A DNA stretch of 7,014 nucleotides from Patescibacteria group bacterium (GTDB lineage: Bacteria > Patescibacteria > Microgenomatia > Daviesbacterales > UBA10151). Positions 6,272 through 7,014 of the stretch are shown here, one piece after another. Where the stretch lies: contig JAMCTD010000029.1 of NCBI GenBank assembly GCA_023380995.1, positions 1-7,014 of the forward strand, in the 5' to 3' direction. A model generated the notes under the pieces. The model was not told the DNA's origin and did no database searches. It worked only from the letters and a program-made list of their open reading frames with translations. A program made the position numbers and the translations under genes. Each line of letters starts with the position of its first letter. Position 1 is the stretch's first letter.

Positions 6272-6360
6272 TTCAAAATGCAAAATTGCAGTTAAAAATG
6301 TAAAGTTGCCAAAGGCAACTACCACAACTTTTAACTTTTAACTTTGAATTTTTAATTGAA
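6270..6360. repeat. Heptad palindromic repeat with central hairpin between the S1 gene and radA
   Basis: It starts on the S1 stop codon. The left arm is AGTTCAA, AATGCAA, AATTGC, AGTTAAA, AATGTAA; the centre is a perfect hairpin AGTTGCC-AAA-GGCAACT (6304-6320); the right arm is five clean heptads from 6326: AACTTTT, AACTTTT, AACTTTG, AATTTTT, AATTGAA. The arms pair over most of their length. The fold may end the S1 transcript, though no clean U-run follows the stem directly. It ends 4 nt before the radA ATG and therefore fills the place where a ribosome binding site would be expected. Confidence 0.75.
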
Positions 6361-6364
6361 TATT

Positions 6365-7014
6365 ATGCCAAAGGCTCATTCAGTTTATATTTGCCAACAA
6401 TGTGGTTATCACTCTCCAACTTATTTGGGTAAATGTCCTCAATGTGATTCCTGGAATTCTTTTGTGGAAACAATAGAGCAGGGTATAGGGTATAGGGTAC
6501 AGGGTACAGTTAAAAAAACAGAAATAATCAATTTGTCAGCAGTGCAGAAAACAGATTATAAAAGGATCAGCACTGGTTTAGGGGAATTTGACCGTTGCTT
6601 AGGAGGGGGGATTGTGGCTGGATCTTTAGTTTTGGTCTCAGGAGATCCGGGAATAGGGAAGAGTACGTTGCTGACACAACTAGCTTTAAACCAAGGTATA
6701 GGGTCTAGGGTTTGGGGTTTAGGGAAAAACAAAGGGGTAAAAGAAGATAAACTAAACCCTAGTGGCTATGCCCTAAACCCTTGTCTTTATGTAGCTGGGG
6801 AAGAATCAGCCCAACAGATTAAGATCAGGGTAGACAGGATTAAGCAAGGTGTTTCACTGGCTGTTTTAAACGAGGTTGACGTGGATTTAATTTCTGAGGC
6901 GATTACACAGGCAAGACCAGGCTTAGTGATTGTGGATTCCATACAGGTCTTGGAAACGTCTGATTTAACCGGAGTAGCCGGTTCAGTAGGGCAGGTGCGT
7001 GAATCAGCTCACAG
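6365..7014 (+). CDS. radA: DNA repair ATPase RadA (Sms), 3'-truncated, with repeat-derived insertions
   Basis: RadA is a RecA-like helicase that drives branch migration of recombination intermediates. The 216 codons present show the four-cysteine zinc finger C10-x2-C13 ... C24-x2-C27 with the typical G-Y-x-S-P-x-x-x-G-K-C-P; a linker 32-66; TGLGEFDRCLGGG (70-82); Walker A GDPGIGKST at 93-101; LYVAGEES (141-148); QIKIRVDRI (151-159); Walker B LVIVDS (187-192); and GSVGQVRE (206-213). The KNRFG motif and Lon-like C-terminal domain lie beyond the edge. Between Walker A and LYVAGEES there are 41 residues where about 18 are usual: residues 110-139 are encoded by a palindromic repeat. Residues 40-48 come from a tandem heptad run. 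Both stay in frame. ATG 6365 places the zinc finger at the normal distance, but no Shine-Dalgarno is visible. Confidence 0.92.
   Translation, partial: MPKAHSVYICQQCGYHSPTYLGKCPQCDSWNSFVETIEQGIGYRVQGTVKKTEIINLSAVQKTDYKRISTGLGEFDRCLGGGIVAGSLVLVSGDPGIGKSTLLTQLALNQGIGSRVWGLGKNKGVKEDKLNPSGYALNPCLYVAGEESAQQIKIRVDRIKQGVSLAVLNEVDVDLISEAITQARPGLVIVDSIQVLETSDLTGVAGSVGQVRESAH
6481..6508 (+). repeat. Four tandem heptads GGGTATA/GGGTACA inside radA
   Basis: Two copies of GGGTATA (6481-6494) are followed by two of GGGTACA (6495-6508). The 28 bases encode about nine residues (GIGYRVQGT) in the linker between the zinc finger and the ATPase core, a region of variable length and sequence in RadA. Because the unit is 7 bp, a change of one unit would shift the frame; only changes of three units keep it. 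Confidence 0.85.
6692..6783 (+). repeat. In-frame palindromic heptad element inside radA
   Basis: The left arm (6692-6722) consists of imperfect heptads GGTATAG, GGTCTAG, GGTTTGG, GGTTTAG; the right arm (6752-6783) is the inverted form with CTAAACCCTAG and GCCCTAAACCC. Aligned arm to arm, about 23 of 32 positions pair with one gap, around a 29-nt purine-rich loop. It encodes residues 110-139 of RadA, exactly where the chain is about 23 residues longer than usual, between the helix after Walker A and the next beta strand. Confidence 0.75.

Noticed and set aside
5056..6360. CRISPR array or CRISPR-like repeats
   Set aside because: Units are 7 bp with no spacers, and no cas gene is visible.
6701..6780. 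Plant-type telomere repeat (TTTAGGG/CCCTAAA)
   Set aside because: Only single imperfect copies occur, inside a bacterial radA frame; the likeness is a by-product of the heptad palindrome.

Overview
The window looks like a piece of a small-genome, AT-rich bacterium of the Patescibacteria (Candidate Phyla Radiation), perhaps Microgenomates. This is inferred from several traits: an AT-rich composition with dense short intergenic repeats, a stand-alone divergent 5S rRNA gene, an LCP-family protein and a multi-pass hypothetical that both carry long Ser/Thr/Pro linkers, and a compact four-domain S1 protein. TAA and TAG serve as stops and no internal TGA is read through, so the ordinary bacterial code fits and the Gracilibacteria code does not. 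The lineage call rests on style rather than on a diagnostic marker.

Layout. Positions 1-1786 (minus strand) hold the first 595 codons of a LytR-CpsA-Psr (LCP) cell-wall polymer ligase; its 3' end lies outside the window. It diverges across a 77-bp gap from a 721-residue membrane protein of unknown function (1864-4029, plus), which is followed 5 bp later by a 108-residue helical protein (4035-4361). About 570 bp without protein genes follow. Most of this is AT-rich, but its last 72 bp (4829-4900) hold three pairs of 12-bp direct repeats that run into a sigma70-type promoter (4899-4927), which fires a lone 5S rRNA gene (about 4933-5050). Next come a four-domain S1 RNA-binding protein (5159-6271, TTG start) and the first 216 codons of radA (6365 to the window end).

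The most unusual signal is a family of 7-bp-period palindromic repeats. One copy lies between 5S and the S1 gene (AAGTTNA heptads facing TNAACTT heptads). A second lies between S1 and radA and has a perfect 7-bp hairpin at its centre. A third, GC-richer version (GGGTTTA facing TAAACCC) sits inside radA without breaking the frame and adds roughly 23 residues right after the Walker A helix. A tandem run of four GGGTAYA heptads occupies the radA interdomain linker. Together they look like an expanding or mobile repeat family that invades both spacers and tolerant protein loops, comparable in behaviour to Rickettsia palindromic elements.

Functionally, the left half concerns the cell envelope: LCP ligase plus a membrane protein with an apparently extracytoplasmic linker and C-terminal region, sharing a divergent promoter region. 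The right half is information processing: 5S rRNA, S1 translation factor and RadA recombination ATPase, all on the plus strand.
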